Assembly: GCF_013318015.2 (NCBI RefSeq)
Contig: NZ_CP115842.1
Location: 434,001 to 498,000, forward strand
Direction of reading: 5' to 3'
DNA from: Agrobacterium tumefaciens
GTDB lineage: Bacteria > Pseudomonadota > Alphaproteobacteria > Rhizobiales > Rhizobiaceae
Length of the DNA: 64,000 nucleotides
Below, one piece after another: positions 8,950-18,129 of this stretch (the first letter of the stretch is position 1; the number at the start of each line of letters is the position of its first letter). The position numbers and the translations under genes were made by a program. The notes under the pieces were generated by a model that worked only from the letters and a program-made list of their open reading frames with translations, had not been told where the DNA came from and made no database searches.

Positions 8950-9064
8950 AGCGCATCTTAGAGCACGTCCGGCTTAAACAGAATCTTTGGACGCGCTCTA
9001 TCTCTTTGTTTTTACGCATTTTCTGGACGTAAAACCGCTACGCACTTTTACTGGAAATGCTCTA
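8950..9064. repeat. Dispersed rhizobial intergenic repeat element
   Basis: This 115-bp noncoding segment between the AraC gene and dnaE2 starts TAGAGCGC and ends AAATGCTCTA, so its ends are partly inverted. Its core, CGCATTTTC...AAAACCG...CACTTTT.CTGGAAATGCT, recurs in degraded form at 18073-18128. I recall similar elements as abundant in Agrobacterium and Rhizobium genomes; the copy number could not be checked. Confidence 0.65.
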
Positions 9065-12000
9065 ATGGAAATTGCGGGAAATGACCTTTATCCTCTCCAC
9101 CTCATCTCCATCCTGGGTCGCAGGCGGTGGGCGTTTCCTGATGTTGCGATGATCGTCCGGCGGAATACCGTGGTGGAACTCGTCGCCGCGCCCATGCGGC
9201 AGAGGAAAGGGGTGGTTGCGCTCACCCACGCTTGCCAGCGCCTCTGACAGATCGGTCAGCCGGTGGGCGACCAGATGCACCACCTCGCCTTCCCGTTGGA
9301 TCTTGCCGTAAATGCCGACCATACCGGCGGAAAGCACCACGCGCCGGTATTTTTCGAAGGTCTTTACCCACAGAACCGCATTGGCAATACCCGTCTCATC
9401 CTCCAGAGTCATGAAGATCACTCCCTTTGCCGAGCCTGGGCGCTGGCGCACCAGAACCAGCCCCGCCGTTTCCAGCCTCGTGCCATCACGGACGCGCACC
9501 GCCTCCGCGCAGCTGACGATGCGCCGGCGGGAAAGATCGCGCCGCAGGAAGGACATGGGGTGTTCGCGCAGGGTCAGCCCCACATGGCCATAATCCTGCA
9601 CCACCTCGCCGCCATCAGTCATGGGCCGCAGCGCGACGGAGGGTTCGGAAAGCTCATCCACCACAGCGTTTTCCCGGCTGGCAGCGGCAGCAAAAAGCGG
9701 CAGCGGCTCATCCCGCAACGCCTTGATGGCCCACAGCGCCTCGCGTCTGGAAAGCGACAGCGACGGCAGAAAGGCATCGGCTTCGGCGAGACAGACTAGG
9801 GCAGCGGCGGGAACACCTGCCCTCCGCCAGAGATCGTCCACGGAAACGAAATCGCGATCCTGACGGCAGGCGACGATTTTTGCTGCATGATCGTTGGAAA
9901 GCCCCTTTACCATGCGCAGGCCAAGCCGCACGGCGTAGCGCTCTTTACCATTCGCATTCTTCTTGCCCGTGGGCTCCAGCGTGCAATCAAACCGGCTGTT
10001 GTTGACGCAAACCGGGCGCACCTCCACGCCATGATCGCGCGCATCACGCACAATCTGCGCCGGGGCGTAAAACCCCATTGGCTGCGAATTGAGAAGCGCC
10101 GTACAGAAAATATCGGGATGATGGCATTTCAGCCATGAGGAGGCATAGGCGATCAGCGCGAAGGAGGCGGCATGGCTTTCTGGAAAACCATAACTGCCGA
10201 ACCCTTCCAGCTGCTTGAAGATGCGTTCGGCGAATTCTTGCTCATAACCACGATCCACCATGCCATCGATCATATCCTGACGGAATTTGGAGATGGTGCC
10301 GACATTCTTGAAGGTCGCCATGGCGCGACGCAACTGATCCGCCTTACCGGGTGAAAAACCGGCGCATTCGATGGCGACGCGCATCGCCTGCTCCTGAAAC
10401 AGCGGTACACCCAGCGTTTTGCCCAGCACGCCTCTCAGCTCCTCTTTGGGATAATGTTCTTCTTCTTTTTTGTCACGGCGACGAAGATAGGGGTGCACCA
10501 TATCGCCCTGAATGGGACCGGGACGAACGATGGCGACCTGAATGACGAGATCGTAAAATATCTTTGGCTTCAACCGCGGCAGCATGGACATCTGCGCCCG
10601 GCTTTCAATCTGGAAGGTACCCAGCGTGTCGGCTTTCTGGATCATGGCATAGGTAGGGTCATCATCCTGTGGGACAGTGGCGAGATCGTATTTAACGCCC
10701 GTGCGCTCCTCCAGCATGTTGAAACCGCGTCTCATGCAGGAGAGCATGCCGAGCGCCAGGCAATCCATCTTCATGAATTTGACGATATCTATGTCATCTT
10801 TGTCCCATTCGATGATCTGCCGGTCGTCCATGGCGGCGGGTTCGATCGGCACCAACTCGTCCAGCCGGTCATGGGTCAGAACGAAGCCGCCCGGATGCTG
10901 GCTGTGATGGCGCGGTGTGCCGACAAGCTGGTTGGCCAGCTCGAAGGCGAGCTTCAGGCGGCGGTCCTCCATATTGAGGTTCAGTTCCTGCACCTGTTTT
11001 TCGCCCACCCCTTCGCTCCAGCGCCAGACCTGCGAGGACAGAAGTTTGGTCAAATCTTCCGGCAGGCCCAGAACCTTGCCGACATCGCGCAGCGCCCCGC
11101 GCCCGCGATAACGGGTGACGACCGAGCACAGCGCGGCCTTGTCGCGACCATAAGTGTTATAAACCCACTGGATGACCTCCTCGCGCCTTTGATGCTCAAA
11201 ATCCACGTCGATATCTGGCGGCTCGCGCCGTTCTTCCGAAACGAAACGTTCGAACAGGAGATCAACCTTGAGAGGATCGATGGCGGTGATACCGAGCACA
11301 TAACATACCACCGAATTGGCGGCTGAGCCGCGCCCCTGACAGAGAATATTTTCCCCCCGTGCAAATTGGACGATGGCATTTACTGTCAGAAAATAGGGTG
11401 CATATTCCAGCCTGCCGATAAGCCCCAACTCATGATGCAGTGCCTTTTCGACCTTCTCCGGCAGACCATCCGGATAACGCCCCGGCGCCGCTTCCCAGAC
11501 GAGCTTTTCCAACGCCTGTTGCGCCGTCAGCCCCGGCAGGCTGCGCTCTTCAGGATATTGATAGACCAGCTCCTTCAGCGAAAAGGTGCAACGCTTCGCG
11601 ATTTCGAGGCTGCGGGCCAGTGCTTCCGGGTAGCGGGCAAACAGCCGGTGCATTTCCTGAGGCGGCTTCATATAGCGGTCGGCATGCCGCTCGCGCCGGA
11701 AACCCGCCTCGTCAATGGTGCAATTGTGCCGGATGCAGGTAACGACATCCTGCAGCATGCGACGCTCGGGCACATGAAACAGCACGTCATTGGTAACAAC
11801 AGTCGGCACATCAGCGGCTGCAGCCATATTCGACAATTCGAAAAGCCGCATCTGGTCGTTGGGTCGTCTTCGCAGGCTCAGCGCCATATAGGCCCGGTCA
11901 GCAAAAGCGGCTTTCAACCGGCGCAGGCGAAGCGCGCAGAGATCGTCAGCCAGATCGGCGAGCAGCACCACGATAAGGCCTTCGCCATAAGCTACGAGAT

Positions 12001-12337
12001 CGTCCCATGTGAGCCGACACTTACCCTTGCCACCCCTCTTCTTGCCGACGGAAAGCAGCCGGCAAAGCCGCCCGTAAGCCGGGCGATCCATGGGATAGAC
12101 AAGCACGGAAAGATCGTCATCCAGATCGAGCCGGCAGCCGATGACGAGCCGGATGCCATGATTATCGGCCGCTTCATAAGCGCGGGGAATGGCCGCAAGG
12201 CTATTGCGATCGACGATGCCGAGTGCCTCGATACCGAGATTTTTTGCCTGTTCGAACAGTTCATCACAGGAACTTGCACCGCGCAGGAAGGAGAAATGCG
12301 TGGTCACCTGAAGCTCGGCATAGCGCAGCGTGCTCAT
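9062..12337 (-). CDS. dnaE2: Error-prone DNA polymerase DnaE2
   Basis: This is a C-family polymerase alpha subunit of 1091 residues used for SOS mutagenesis and lesion bypass together with ImuA and ImuB. An N-terminal PHP domain begins [18 protein letters not shown]. The catalytic palm includes [19 protein letters not shown], and the finger and HhH regions follow ([16 protein letters not shown]). A C-terminal OB-fold ends near residue 1030, with a short polar tail rich in His and Pro after it. Length is typical of DnaE2 (about 1090) and shorter than replicative DnaE. Its ATG overlaps the imuB stop by 4 nt, so the three genes form one coupled SOS operon. Confidence 0.96.
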   Translation of the reverse strand: MSTLRYAELQVTTHFSFLRGASSCDELFEQAKNLGIEALGIVDRNSLAAIPRAYEAADNHGIRLVIGCRLDLDDDLSVLVYPMDRPAYGRLCRLLSVGKKRGGKGKCRLTWDDLVAYGEGLIVVLLADLADDLCALRLRRLKAAFADRAYMALSLRRRPNDQMRLFELSNMAAAADVPTVVTNDVLFHVPERRMLQDVVTCIRHNCTIDEAGFRRERHADRYMKPPQEMHRLFARYPEALARSLEIAKRCTFSLKELVYQYPEERSLPGLTAQQALEKLVWEAAPGRYPDGLPEKVEKALHHELGLIGRLEYAPYFLTVNAIVQFARGENILCQGRGSAANSVVCYVLGITAIDPLKVDLLFERFVSEERREPPDIDVDFEHQRREEVIQWVYNTYGRDKAALCSVVTRYRGRGALRDVGKVLGLPEDLTKLLSSQVWRWSEGVGEKQVQELNLNMEDRRLKLAFELANQLVGTPRHHSQHPGGFVLTHDRLDELVPIEPAAMDDRQIIEWDKDDIDIVKFMKMDCLALGMLSCMRRGFNMLEERTGVKYDLATVPQDDDPTYAMIQKADTLGTFQIESRAQMSMLPRLKPKIFYDLVIQVAIVRPGPIQGDMVHPYLRRRDKKEEEHYPKEELRGVLGKTLGVPLFQEQAMRVAIECAGFSPGKADQLRRAMATFKNVGTISKFRQDMIDGMVDRGYEQEFAERIFKQLEGFGSYGFPESHAASFALIAYASSWLKCHHPDIFCTALLNSQPMGFYAPAQIVRDARDHGVEVRPVCVNNSRFDCTLEPTGKKNANGKERYAVRLGLRMVKGLSNDHAAKIVACRQDRDFVSVDDLWRRAGVPAAALVCLAEADAFLPSLSLSRREALWAIKALRDEPLPLFAAAASRENAVVDELSEPSVALRPMTDGGEVVQDYGHVGLTLREHPMSFLRRDLSRRRIVSCAEAVRVRDGTRLETAGLVLVRQRPGSAKGVIFMTLEDETGIANAVLWVKTFEKYRRVVLSAGMVGIYGKIQREGEVVHLVAHRLTDLSEALASVGERNHPFPLPHGRGDEFHHGIPPDDHRNIRKRPPPATQDGDEVERIKVISRNFH

Positions 12338-13851
12338 GCGAAGACCCCATGGATGAACCAGCCCTGCGAGCCCGTCTCGGTATGTTCGCCATCACCGGAG
12401 CGGAAAATCCAGAAGCGCTCGCCGCTTTCGTTTTCGACAGTGAAATAATCGCGCACGGCGGCCTTTTCGCGGTCGCGTTTCCACCATTCGCCAAACACCC
12501 GTTCCGGCCCATCAGCGCGCCGCACATTATGGCGCACGCCTTTCCAGATGAAATAACGCGGCGGATGATCCGGAAGCAGCGCCAGAGTTTCGATGGGTTC
12601 CGGCCTTGCAAAAATCCTGACCGGGCGCGGCCAGTGGCAAGGCCAGCCGAGGGTATCCTCAGGTGCCAGCGCCGAAACGCTGGCAAGAGAACGTTCCGGC
12701 ACGTCGCTTGCCACCGCCGCATAACGATAGACCCTGTGGCCGCGATTGAGGATGACATCGACCGTATCGGCGATTTCCGCACGCCCTTCCTCCAGAAGCG
12801 AGGACCGGGCCTGCGCGGCGACAAGCGGCTCGGCATGGGTGGCGGTCAGCACCATCATCTCGATGCCGAAACCGGGATCGATGGTGTCGATCCGGTCGGT
12901 CAGAAGCCGGACAAGCTGTTTGACATCACGCACCGGTCTGGAGGTGCCGGCCCGCACGGCCTGCAAGCCGCTATCCACCCGGTGCAGCACAAGATCGACG
13001 CGACGTGCGCCAAGGCCACGCTTTTCCAGCGAGACGCAAAGCTCAGCAACCAGCTTTTGCACATAGCGGGCAATTGTCTCCGCCGCCGCGATCGGCTCGG
13101 GAAAGGCGCGGCGCACCTCCACCAGTTCGGCAATGCGCACCGGCTCGATAGGTTCGCCAGTCTCGCCAAAAGCCTGAGTGAGCCGCCTGACCACTTCCGG
13201 GCCGAAACGCAGGGTCAACGGCGCCCGTGGAGCCTCGGCAAGTTCGCCTATGGTGCGAAAACCGAGCACCTTCAATCCGGAAACGATACGCTCCTCCAGC
13301 CTGAGCGCCGCCATAGGCAGCCCGCTGATCGCCGCCCGCTGCCCGCCCGGCGATACGATGCTGATCTCCTTACGGCCAAACCGGGCAAGCGCATGGGCCG
13401 CCCCCCAGCTATCGGCAATAGCAGCGCGGGCGGCGAAGCCTGCGGCATGCAGGCGGTTCACCATGCCGCTCAACATCAGCGTCTCATTGCCGTGCAGATG
13501 GTCCGCACCTGCCGTATCCAGCACCAGCCCATCAGGCGGATCTGCGGCGACGATCGGGGCATAGATACGCAGGAAATGAAAAGCGAGCTGTTGCAGGGCG
13601 CGGGCATCCGCCGCCGCATCCAGATCCTCGACAACGAGACCCGGCACCAAAGCCTGCGCCTTGCTGACGGGTGTACCGGGCCGGATGCCCACCGCCTTTG
13701 CTGCCTTGTCCAGTGCCAGCACGAGGCGGCGGCTTCCCTGACGGCCGATCATGACCAGCGGCTTTTCAACCGGCGGCGCGTTCTGCCCCGAAAGACGCCG
13801 GTAGCGATCCGTCGGCCATGTCGGCAGGTAAAGCGAGACGACCCTTTGCAT
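12334..13851 (-). CDS. imuB: ImuB, Y-family polymerase-like mutagenesis protein
   Basis: This 505-residue DinB/UmuC-fold protein bridges ImuA, DnaE2 and the beta clamp. Where active Y-family polymerases start with a DMDAFFA-type catalytic motif, it reads [13 protein letters not shown], and the second acidic motif is also missing. That is expected of ImuB, which is catalytically inactive. The fingers/palm region includes [30 protein letters not shown] residues near 50-70. The ATG at 13851 overlaps the end of imuA by 86 nt; an upstream in-frame ATG would lie deep inside imuA and adds unconserved Arg-rich sequence. The stop overlaps the dnaE2 start (ATGA). Confidence 0.93.
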   Translation of the reverse strand: MQRVVSLYLPTWPTDRYRRLSGQNAPPVEKPLVMIGRQGSRRLVLALDKAAKAVGIRPGTPVSKAQALVPGLVVEDLDAAADARALQQLAFHFLRIYAPIVAADPPDGLVLDTAGADHLHGNETLMLSGMVNRLHAAGFAARAAIADSWGAAHALARFGRKEISIVSPGGQRAAISGLPMAALRLEERIVSGLKVLGFRTIGELAEAPRAPLTLRFGPEVVRRLTQAFGETGEPIEPVRIAELVEVRRAFPEPIAAAETIARYVQKLVAELCVSLEKRGLGARRVDLVLHRVDSGLQAVRAGTSRPVRDVKQLVRLLTDRIDTIDPGFGIEMMVLTATHAEPLVAAQARSSLLEEGRAEIADTVDVILNRGHRVYRYAAVASDVPERSLASVSALAPEDTLGWPCHWPRPVRIFARPEPIETLALLPDHPPRYFIWKGVRHNVRRADGPERVFGEWWKRDREKAAVRDYFTVENESGERFWIFRSGDGEHTETGSQGWFIHGVFA

Positions 13852-14530
13852 CACAGGCTTCCACTTCAAATGCAGCGCTTTCGCCGCCGCGACATCGCAA
13901 AAGTTCCAGAAACCAGCGTGGCCTGCCCACCCCCGGCACCGGCAGGGGCGAAGATGGCCGGACAGAGACACGCCAGCGGGTGACAGCGGCCGTCGGCTCG
14001 CCAAACAACGCCGCATCGGCCGGGCGCCGGAAGCGGCGGATGGCGATGCCGGTGACACCAGAGGTTTCCGCCGCCAGTTGCAACCGTCGCGAGGCATTCA
14101 TCGGCAACTTCGCAAGCTCGCCCATCACGGCGCCAAAACCGTTGCAGCGCAAGCCTTCCTCGAAACAGTCGAGCACGCCTTTCTCATCGCGGCATTCGAC
14201 GATGATGACCCGGTTCTGCGACAGGCCCGCCTGCGTCAATCCCGGCATGAACAGATCCCTGCGGGTGACACACCATAAGACCTTGCCGGACAGCCTTGCT
14301 GCCACACCGGCCGCAAAAAGCGCCGCTGCCGCACCATCGGCGGCGCCATTGCCGCCGCCGCTCACCTCATGCAGGCAACCGAGCTTCAGCCCGCCTCCAG
14401 GCAAATGGTGATCGATGGCATCCACGCCAAAAGGCAAGGCCTCGTGCAGGCGGTGAGGACCGCCACCGATCCTTTCCAGCCTTTCACGCAGCTCTTCGAC
14501 AACGAGCAACTGTTCCGCGCGCTTTTGCAT
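13766..14530 (-). CDS. imuA: ImuA, RecA-like SOS mutagenesis accessory protein
   Basis: This is the first gene of the imuA-imuB-dnaE2 cassette (254 residues). The protein has the RecA/SulA-like fold of ImuA: LRERLERIGGG near the N-terminus, the short module GGGLKLGCLHEVSGGG, and then LWCVTRRDLFMPGL. A canonical Walker A lysine is not evident. ImuA binds ImuB and RecA in characterised systems. A good ribosome-binding site is not visible, but the start sits 38 nt downstream of a perfect SOS box at 14569-14583, so expression should be LexA-controlled. The 3' end overlaps imuB by 86 nt. Confidence 0.92.
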   Translation of the reverse strand: MQKRAEQLLVVEELRERLERIGGGPHRLHEALPFGVDAIDHHLPGGGLKLGCLHEVSGGGNGAADGAAAALFAAGVAARLSGKVLWCVTRRDLFMPGLTQAGLSQNRVIIVECRDEKGVLDCFEEGLRCNGFGAVMGELAKLPMNASRRLQLAAETSGVTGIAIRRFRRPADAALFGEPTAAVTRWRVSVRPSSPLPVPGVGRPRWFLELLRCRGGESAAFEVEACDAKGRLALPADMADGSLPASFGAERAAG

Positions 14531-14560
14531 GGCATGACAGGTTTCAATTCCGGTTTTTCA

Positions 14561-14583
14561 GTTCTATTGTTCCTGTTTTGTTC
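14561..14583 (-). promoter_or_regulatory. LexA (SOS) box of the imuA-imuB-dnaE2 operon
   Basis: GTTC at 14569-14572 and 14580-14583 are separated by exactly 7 nt, which matches the alphaproteobacterial SOS box GTTC-N7-GTTC (GAAC-N7-GAAC on the coding strand). A third GTTC at 14561-14564 lies 4 nt away. The box is 38 nt upstream of imuA. Confidence 0.85.
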
Positions 14584-14759
14584 TTATTTCAGCAAAGAGT
14601 CAAGCAATGCTGTGCGGCTCTTCAACAGGTTTGCGCGGGAAGAGAGGGATTATGGCCTTGCGGCCATGTGTACCACCGTTAAAACGGATTATCCGGTCGG
14701 CCTCTCCCTTTTTGCGGATAATTGACGCGCCGGACATCAGGGTTTGGAGGAAACCGCCG

Positions 14760-15113
14760 ATGATCGCCAGCATTCTGATTGCCGTGGTTGCGGCCATCCA
14801 TGTTTACATCACCATTCTGGAAATGCTGCTGTGGGAAAAGCCGGCCGGCCGCAAGGCCTTCGGCCTCTCTGCGGATTTTGCGCGACAGACGAAGGTGCTT
14901 GCCGCCAATCAGGGGCTTTACAATGGTTTTCTGGCAGCCGGATTGATCTATGGGCTCACGCAGGGCGATGAAGGACTGAGTTTCAAGGTCTTCTTCCTCA
15001 CCTGTGTCCTGGTAGCCGGCATTTTCGGCGCCATTACCGCCAATATGAAAATCCTGTTCATTCAGGCTTTGCCGGCATTGTTTGCGCTCGGCTTCCTCTG
15101 GATCGGAGTATGA
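14760..15113 (+). CDS. DUF1304 family small membrane protein
   Basis: This inner-membrane protein of 117 residues has about four hydrophobic helices (residues 1-24, 50-66, 75-92 and 95-115). It matches the DUF1304 pattern: HVYITILEMLLWEKPAGRKAFGL near the start and NQGLYNGFLAAGLIYGL in the middle. A GGAGG at 14746-14750 supports ATG 14760. Function is unknown for the family. The SOS box lies 177 nt upstream on the other strand, so LexA could touch this promoter too, although nothing in the sequence requires it. The downstream kinase gene begins 4 nt after its stop, so the two are probably co-transcribed. Confidence 0.85.
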   Translation: MIASILIAVVAAIHVYITILEMLLWEKPAGRKAFGLSADFARQTKVLAANQGLYNGFLAAGLIYGLTQGDEGLSFKVFFLTCVLVAGIFGAITANMKILFIQALPALFALGFLWIGV

Positions 15114-15117
15114 ACCT

Positions 15118-16389
15118 ATGACCGCATGGAACGATCTCCGCGCAAAAGACGCCCTCAACCGCATATTTATGGCGGCAGTGGCGAGTGCAGATCCCGCAAA
15201 GGTGCTGCAACATCATCTTCCTTACCCGCCCAAGGGCAGGTGTGTGGTGGTCGGCGCGGGCAAGGCCTCGGCTGCCATGGCCGCAGCGCTTGATAAGGCC
15301 TGGGCGGATGTGAACCTCTCCGGTATCGTCGTAACACGTTACGGTCATGCCGTTCCGGCCGGGCGCATCGAAATCATCGAGGCCTCCCATCCCGTGCCCG
15401 ACGACATGAGTGCGGAAGCGGCAAGACGCATTCTTGCCGCCGTTGAAGGGCTGACCGCAGACGACATGGTGATCGCGCTAATTTCCGGCGGCGGTTCGGC
15501 ACTGATGGTCGCACCTGCCGAAGGCATGACGCTTGCGGACAAGATGGCCGTCAACCGCGCGCTTCTCGCCAGCGGTGCGACGATTTCCGAGATGAATGCC
15601 GTGCGCAAGCACCTCTCCCGCATAAAGGGCGGACGACTGGCGCTGGCCGCCAAACCGGCCAGAGTGGTTTCGCTGTTGATTTCAGACGTACCGGGCGACG
15701 ATCCCTCCGAAATCGCTTCCGGCCCCACGGTTGCCGATCCGAGCGATATCAACAATGTGCGGGAAATCGTCTCCCGTTATGCGCTCGATCTTCCCGAGAA
15801 TGTGCGCAAAGTGCTGGAAAAGGGCGAGGAAACGCCGAAGACAGGCGATATAGAAGAGGACATCAGGCTGATCGCGACACCCTCGCTCGCCCTACAGGCG
15901 GCGGCGGACGAGGCGGTGAGGCTTGGCCTTACGCCGCTCATCCTCGGGGATTCGCTGGAGGGCGAGTCAAAGGATGTCGGCGCGGTGATGGCGGGTATCG
16001 CCCTCTCCGCCAGCCGCAAGGGCCTGCCAGTCAAAGGCCCGGCCGTGCTGCTTTCCGGCGGAGAAACCACGGTGACGATCGGCAAAGGGCTGGCCGGCAA
16101 GGGTGGGCGCAACACGGAATTTCTGCTGAGCCTTGCACTGACGCTGAAGGGTGCAGACGGTATCTGGGCCATTGCCGGCGATAGCGACGGCATAGACGGC
16201 GTTGAGGATGCGGCAGGCGCACTGGTGACGCCCGATACGCTTGCGCGTATGCGCAACGCCGGTGCCGATCCGCGCCAGTCGCTGGTGGGACACGACAGCT
16301 ACACCGCCTTCAAGGCGGTTGGCGACCTTGTCGTTACCGGTCCGACGCTGACGAATGTGAATGATATCAGGGCGATTTTGATCGGGTGA
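15118..16389 (+). CDS. Glycerate 2-kinase / TtuD-type hydroxypyruvate reductase (MOFRL)
   Basis: This 423-residue protein has an N-terminal DUF4147 domain (VVVGAGKASAAMAAALDKAW, and ALISGGGSALMVAP near residue 123) and a C-terminal MOFRL domain (LLSGGETTVTIGKGLAGKGGRN, then GDSDGIDGVEDAAGA). Family members phosphorylate D-glycerate to 2-phosphoglycerate; older annotations call them hydroxypyruvate reductase (TtuD). It would feed glycerate from tartrate, glyoxylate or sugar-acid breakdown into glycolysis. ATG 15118 follows the upstream stop by 4 nt; an earlier ATG at 15082 would overlap the DUF1304 gene by 32 nt and adds unconserved residues. Confidence 0.88.
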   Translation: MTAWNDLRAKDALNRIFMAAVASADPAKVLQHHLPYPPKGRCVVVGAGKASAAMAAALDKAWADVNLSGIVVTRYGHAVPAGRIEIIEASHPVPDDMSAEAARRILAAVEGLTADDMVIALISGGGSALMVAPAEGMTLADKMAVNRALLASGATISEMNAVRKHLSRIKGGRLALAAKPARVVSLLISDVPGDDPSEIASGPTVADPSDINNVREIVSRYALDLPENVRKVLEKGEETPKTGDIEEDIRLIATPSLALQAAADEAVRLGLTPLILGDSLEGESKDVGAVMAGIALSASRKGLPVKGPAVLLSGGETTVTIGKGLAGKGGRNTEFLLSLALTLKGADGIWAIAGDSDGIDGVEDAAGALVTPDTLARMRNAGADPRQSLVGHDSYTAFKAVGDLVVTGPTLTNVNDIRAILIG

Positions 16390-16448
16390 AAGCAGGAGAG
16401 TTCGAGCCTGTTATGGCCTTGCGGTGCGCCTCGTTGAAGGTGGCTGTT

Positions 16449-16475
16449 TTGACTATACCGTCGGACAGGTATAAT
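16449..16475 (+). promoter_or_regulatory. Sigma-70-like promoter before the Cys-rich secreted protein
   Basis: TTGACT (16449-16454) and a perfect TATAAT (16470-16475) are separated by 15 nt, slightly short of the ideal 17. The open reading frame begins 29 nt further on. Confidence 0.5.
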
Positions 16476-16504
16476 CTGGTGGCCTGTCTTTTGGAGCCTC
16501 AGCC

Positions 16505-16753
16505 ATGCGTTTTGGAGTGCTCGTAATTGGTCTAGCCCTGGCCCTGATCCCCACCTTGGCGGATGCCCACAATTGCAAATGCCGAAATCGCGGTGTCATG
16601 TTCGAACTCGGCCAGACATCCTGCCTGAGGGTCGATGGCGGCTCCTATCTCGCGCGCTGCGAAATGAAACTCAACGTCTCATCCTGGACGAGAATACAGG
16701 ACGGTTGCCCCGTGACTGAACGAATGCAGCAGCAGATGACACGCGCAAATTGA
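16505..16753 (+). CDS. Small Cys-rich secreted protein, unknown function
   Basis: I do not recognise this family. The product has 82 residues: a clear signal peptide (residues 1-21, ending LADA) and a mature part of about 61 residues with five cysteines (an NCKC pair at the start, then SC, RC and GC). A disulfide-stabilised periplasmic or secreted mini-protein is likely. Support for its being a gene is the signal peptide, a -35/-10 pair with perfect TATAAT 29 nt upstream, and GGAG at 16493-16496 before the ATG. It stands alone between a glycerate kinase gene and a convergent dehydrogenase gene. Confidence 0.65.
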   Translation: MRFGVLVIGLALALIPTLADAHNCKCRNRGVMFELGQTSCLRVDGGSYLARCEMKLNVSSWTRIQDGCPVTERMQQQMTRAN

Positions 16754-16808
16754 TCACGTCTTCAGGTGGGTCGTGAGGGGAAGCAGGCAGAGATATGCCG
16801 AGAGCTTG

Positions 16809-16850
16809 CCCCCTCATCCGGCCCTTCTCCCCCCAAGGGAGAAGAAATGC
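16809..16850. repeat. Rhizobial intergenic palindrome
   Basis: CTTCTCCC (16824-16831) and GGGAGAAG (16837-16844) form a perfect 8-bp inverted repeat preceded by CCCCTCATCCGG. This combination is a familiar dispersed intergenic motif in rhizobia. It lies just beyond the 3' end of the convergent Gfo/Idh gene and could act as its mRNA end. Confidence 0.45.
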
Positions 16851-16870
16851 GCCGCGACGCCATGTCGATC

Positions 16871-18058
16871 TTACAGCTTCACCCAGCCGCCATTCTTTTT
16901 ACCGGATTCGATGCAGGCGGTGACAAAAGCAACGCCTTTGACACCGTCATCGACGGTCGGATAGGTGACCGCCTTGTCGAGCTCCGAACCGGTGCGGCGG
17001 GCTTCGATGGCGTGTGCCGCTTCGGTATAGATGGTCGCGAAGGCTTCGAGATATCCTTCCGGATGGCCCGAGGGAATGCGCGTGACACGCGCGGCCGCGG
17101 CACCGGCGCCAGCACCGCCGCGGGTGATGAGCTGTTTCGGCTCGCCAAGCTTCGTGAACCAGAGATAGTTCGGATCAGCCTGCGTCCACTCGATGCCTGC
17201 CTTGTCGCCGTAAACGCGGACCTTCAGCCCGTTTTCATGCCCGACAGCCACCTGGCTGCACCAAAGCAGGCCCTTGGCTGGTTGCTTGCCGTCCTTTGGC
17301 TTGAAGCGCAGCATCACATGCGCATTGTCGTCCAGACGGCGACCTTCCACGAAGGTATGTACATCCGCTGCCAGTTCATCGGCTTCCAGACCGGAAATGA
17401 AGCAGCCGAGATTATAGGCATGGGTGCCGATATCCCCTGTGGAGCCGCCGACACCGGATTGCGCCGGATCGGTGCGCCAGACGGCCTGTTTCGCACCGGT
17501 CTGCTCCAACGGCTCAGCCAGCCAATCCTGCGGATATTCCATCTGCACCAGACGGATGTTCCCGAGCGCACCGGTTTCCACCAGTTCACGCGCATGCCGC
17601 ACCATAGGATAACCGGTGTAGTTATGGGTGAGGATGAATAGTGCGTCCGCCTTGTCCGCCACGTCCTTCAGCTTTTTGGCATCTTCCAGATTGGAGGTCA
17701 GCGGCTTGTCGCAGATGACATGGATGCCGCGTTCCAGAAACGCCTTCGCCGCAGGATAATGTACGTGGTTGGGCGTGACGATCGCTACCGCCTCGATACC
17801 ATCCTCGCGAAGCGCTTCCTTCTCTGCCATTTCTTCGAATGACCCATAGCAACGCTCTGGAGCAAGCCCGAGTTCGCGGCCGGAGGCGAGGGATTTTTCC
17901 GGTGTCGAGGACAAGGCCCCGGCCACGAGATCGAAGCGGTTGTCGAGCCGCGCGGCCATGCGGTGAACGCCGCCGATAAATGCACCCGAACCGCCACCCA
18001 CCATGCCCAGGCGAATCCGCGTGTTCGCCTTGTCGGTTGTCTTTCCTTCAATAGCCAT
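16871..18058 (-). CDS. Gfo/Idh/MocA family sugar dehydrogenase (ThuB-like)
   Basis: This NAD(P)-dependent oxidoreductase has 395 residues. The N-terminal Rossmann fold has GMVGGGSGAFIGGVHR (about 18-33), the family motif CDKPLTS near residue 123 supplies the catalytic Lys, and GGSTGDIGTHAYNLG near 205 carries the conserved Asp and His. Relatives include inositol dehydrogenases and the ThuB-type enzymes that oxidise disaccharides to 3-keto forms. It follows the TIM-barrel isomerase gene on the same strand after 71 nt, and the two likely form a separate operon beside the sugar transporter. Its substrate is presumably the transported sugar or a derivative. Confidence 0.85.
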   Translation of the reverse strand: MAIEGKTTDKANTRIRLGMVGGGSGAFIGGVHRMAARLDNRFDLVAGALSSTPEKSLASGRELGLAPERCYGSFEEMAEKEALREDGIEAVAIVTPNHVHYPAAKAFLERGIHVICDKPLTSNLEDAKKLKDVADKADALFILTHNYTGYPMVRHARELVETGALGNIRLVQMEYPQDWLAEPLEQTGAKQAVWRTDPAQSGVGGSTGDIGTHAYNLGCFISGLEADELAADVHTFVEGRRLDDNAHVMLRFKPKDGKQPAKGLLWCSQVAVGHENGLKVRVYGDKAGIEWTQADPNYLWFTKLGEPKQLITRGGAGAGAAAARVTRIPSGHPEGYLEAFATIYTEAAHAIEARRTGSELDKAVTYPTVDDGVKGVAFVTACIESGKKNGGWVKL

Positions 18059-18072
18059 AATGTCTCCTCGGC

Positions 18073-18128
18073 ATTTTCTAAGCGCATTCCCACACGGAAA
18101 ACGGCTTCACACTTTTCCTGGAAATGCT
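18073..18128. repeat. Partial copy of the 8950-9064 repeat
   Basis: Within the 71-nt gap between the dehydrogenase and isomerase genes lies GCGCATTCCC...GGAAAACGGCTTCACACTTTTCCTGGAAATGCT with interruptions. It parallels the core of the 8950-9064 element (GCATTTTC, AAAACCG, CACTTTT-CTGGAAATGCT). Confidence 0.55.
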
Positions 18129-18129
18129 T

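Noticed and set aside
11366..12448. A 360-codon open frame on the + strand
   Set aside because: It is antisense to the PHP domain of dnaE2 and has no recognisable domain.
12223..13983. A 586-codon open frame on the + strand
   Set aside because: It lies opposite imuB and the start of dnaE2, both unmistakable; no ribosome-binding site or recognisable domain.
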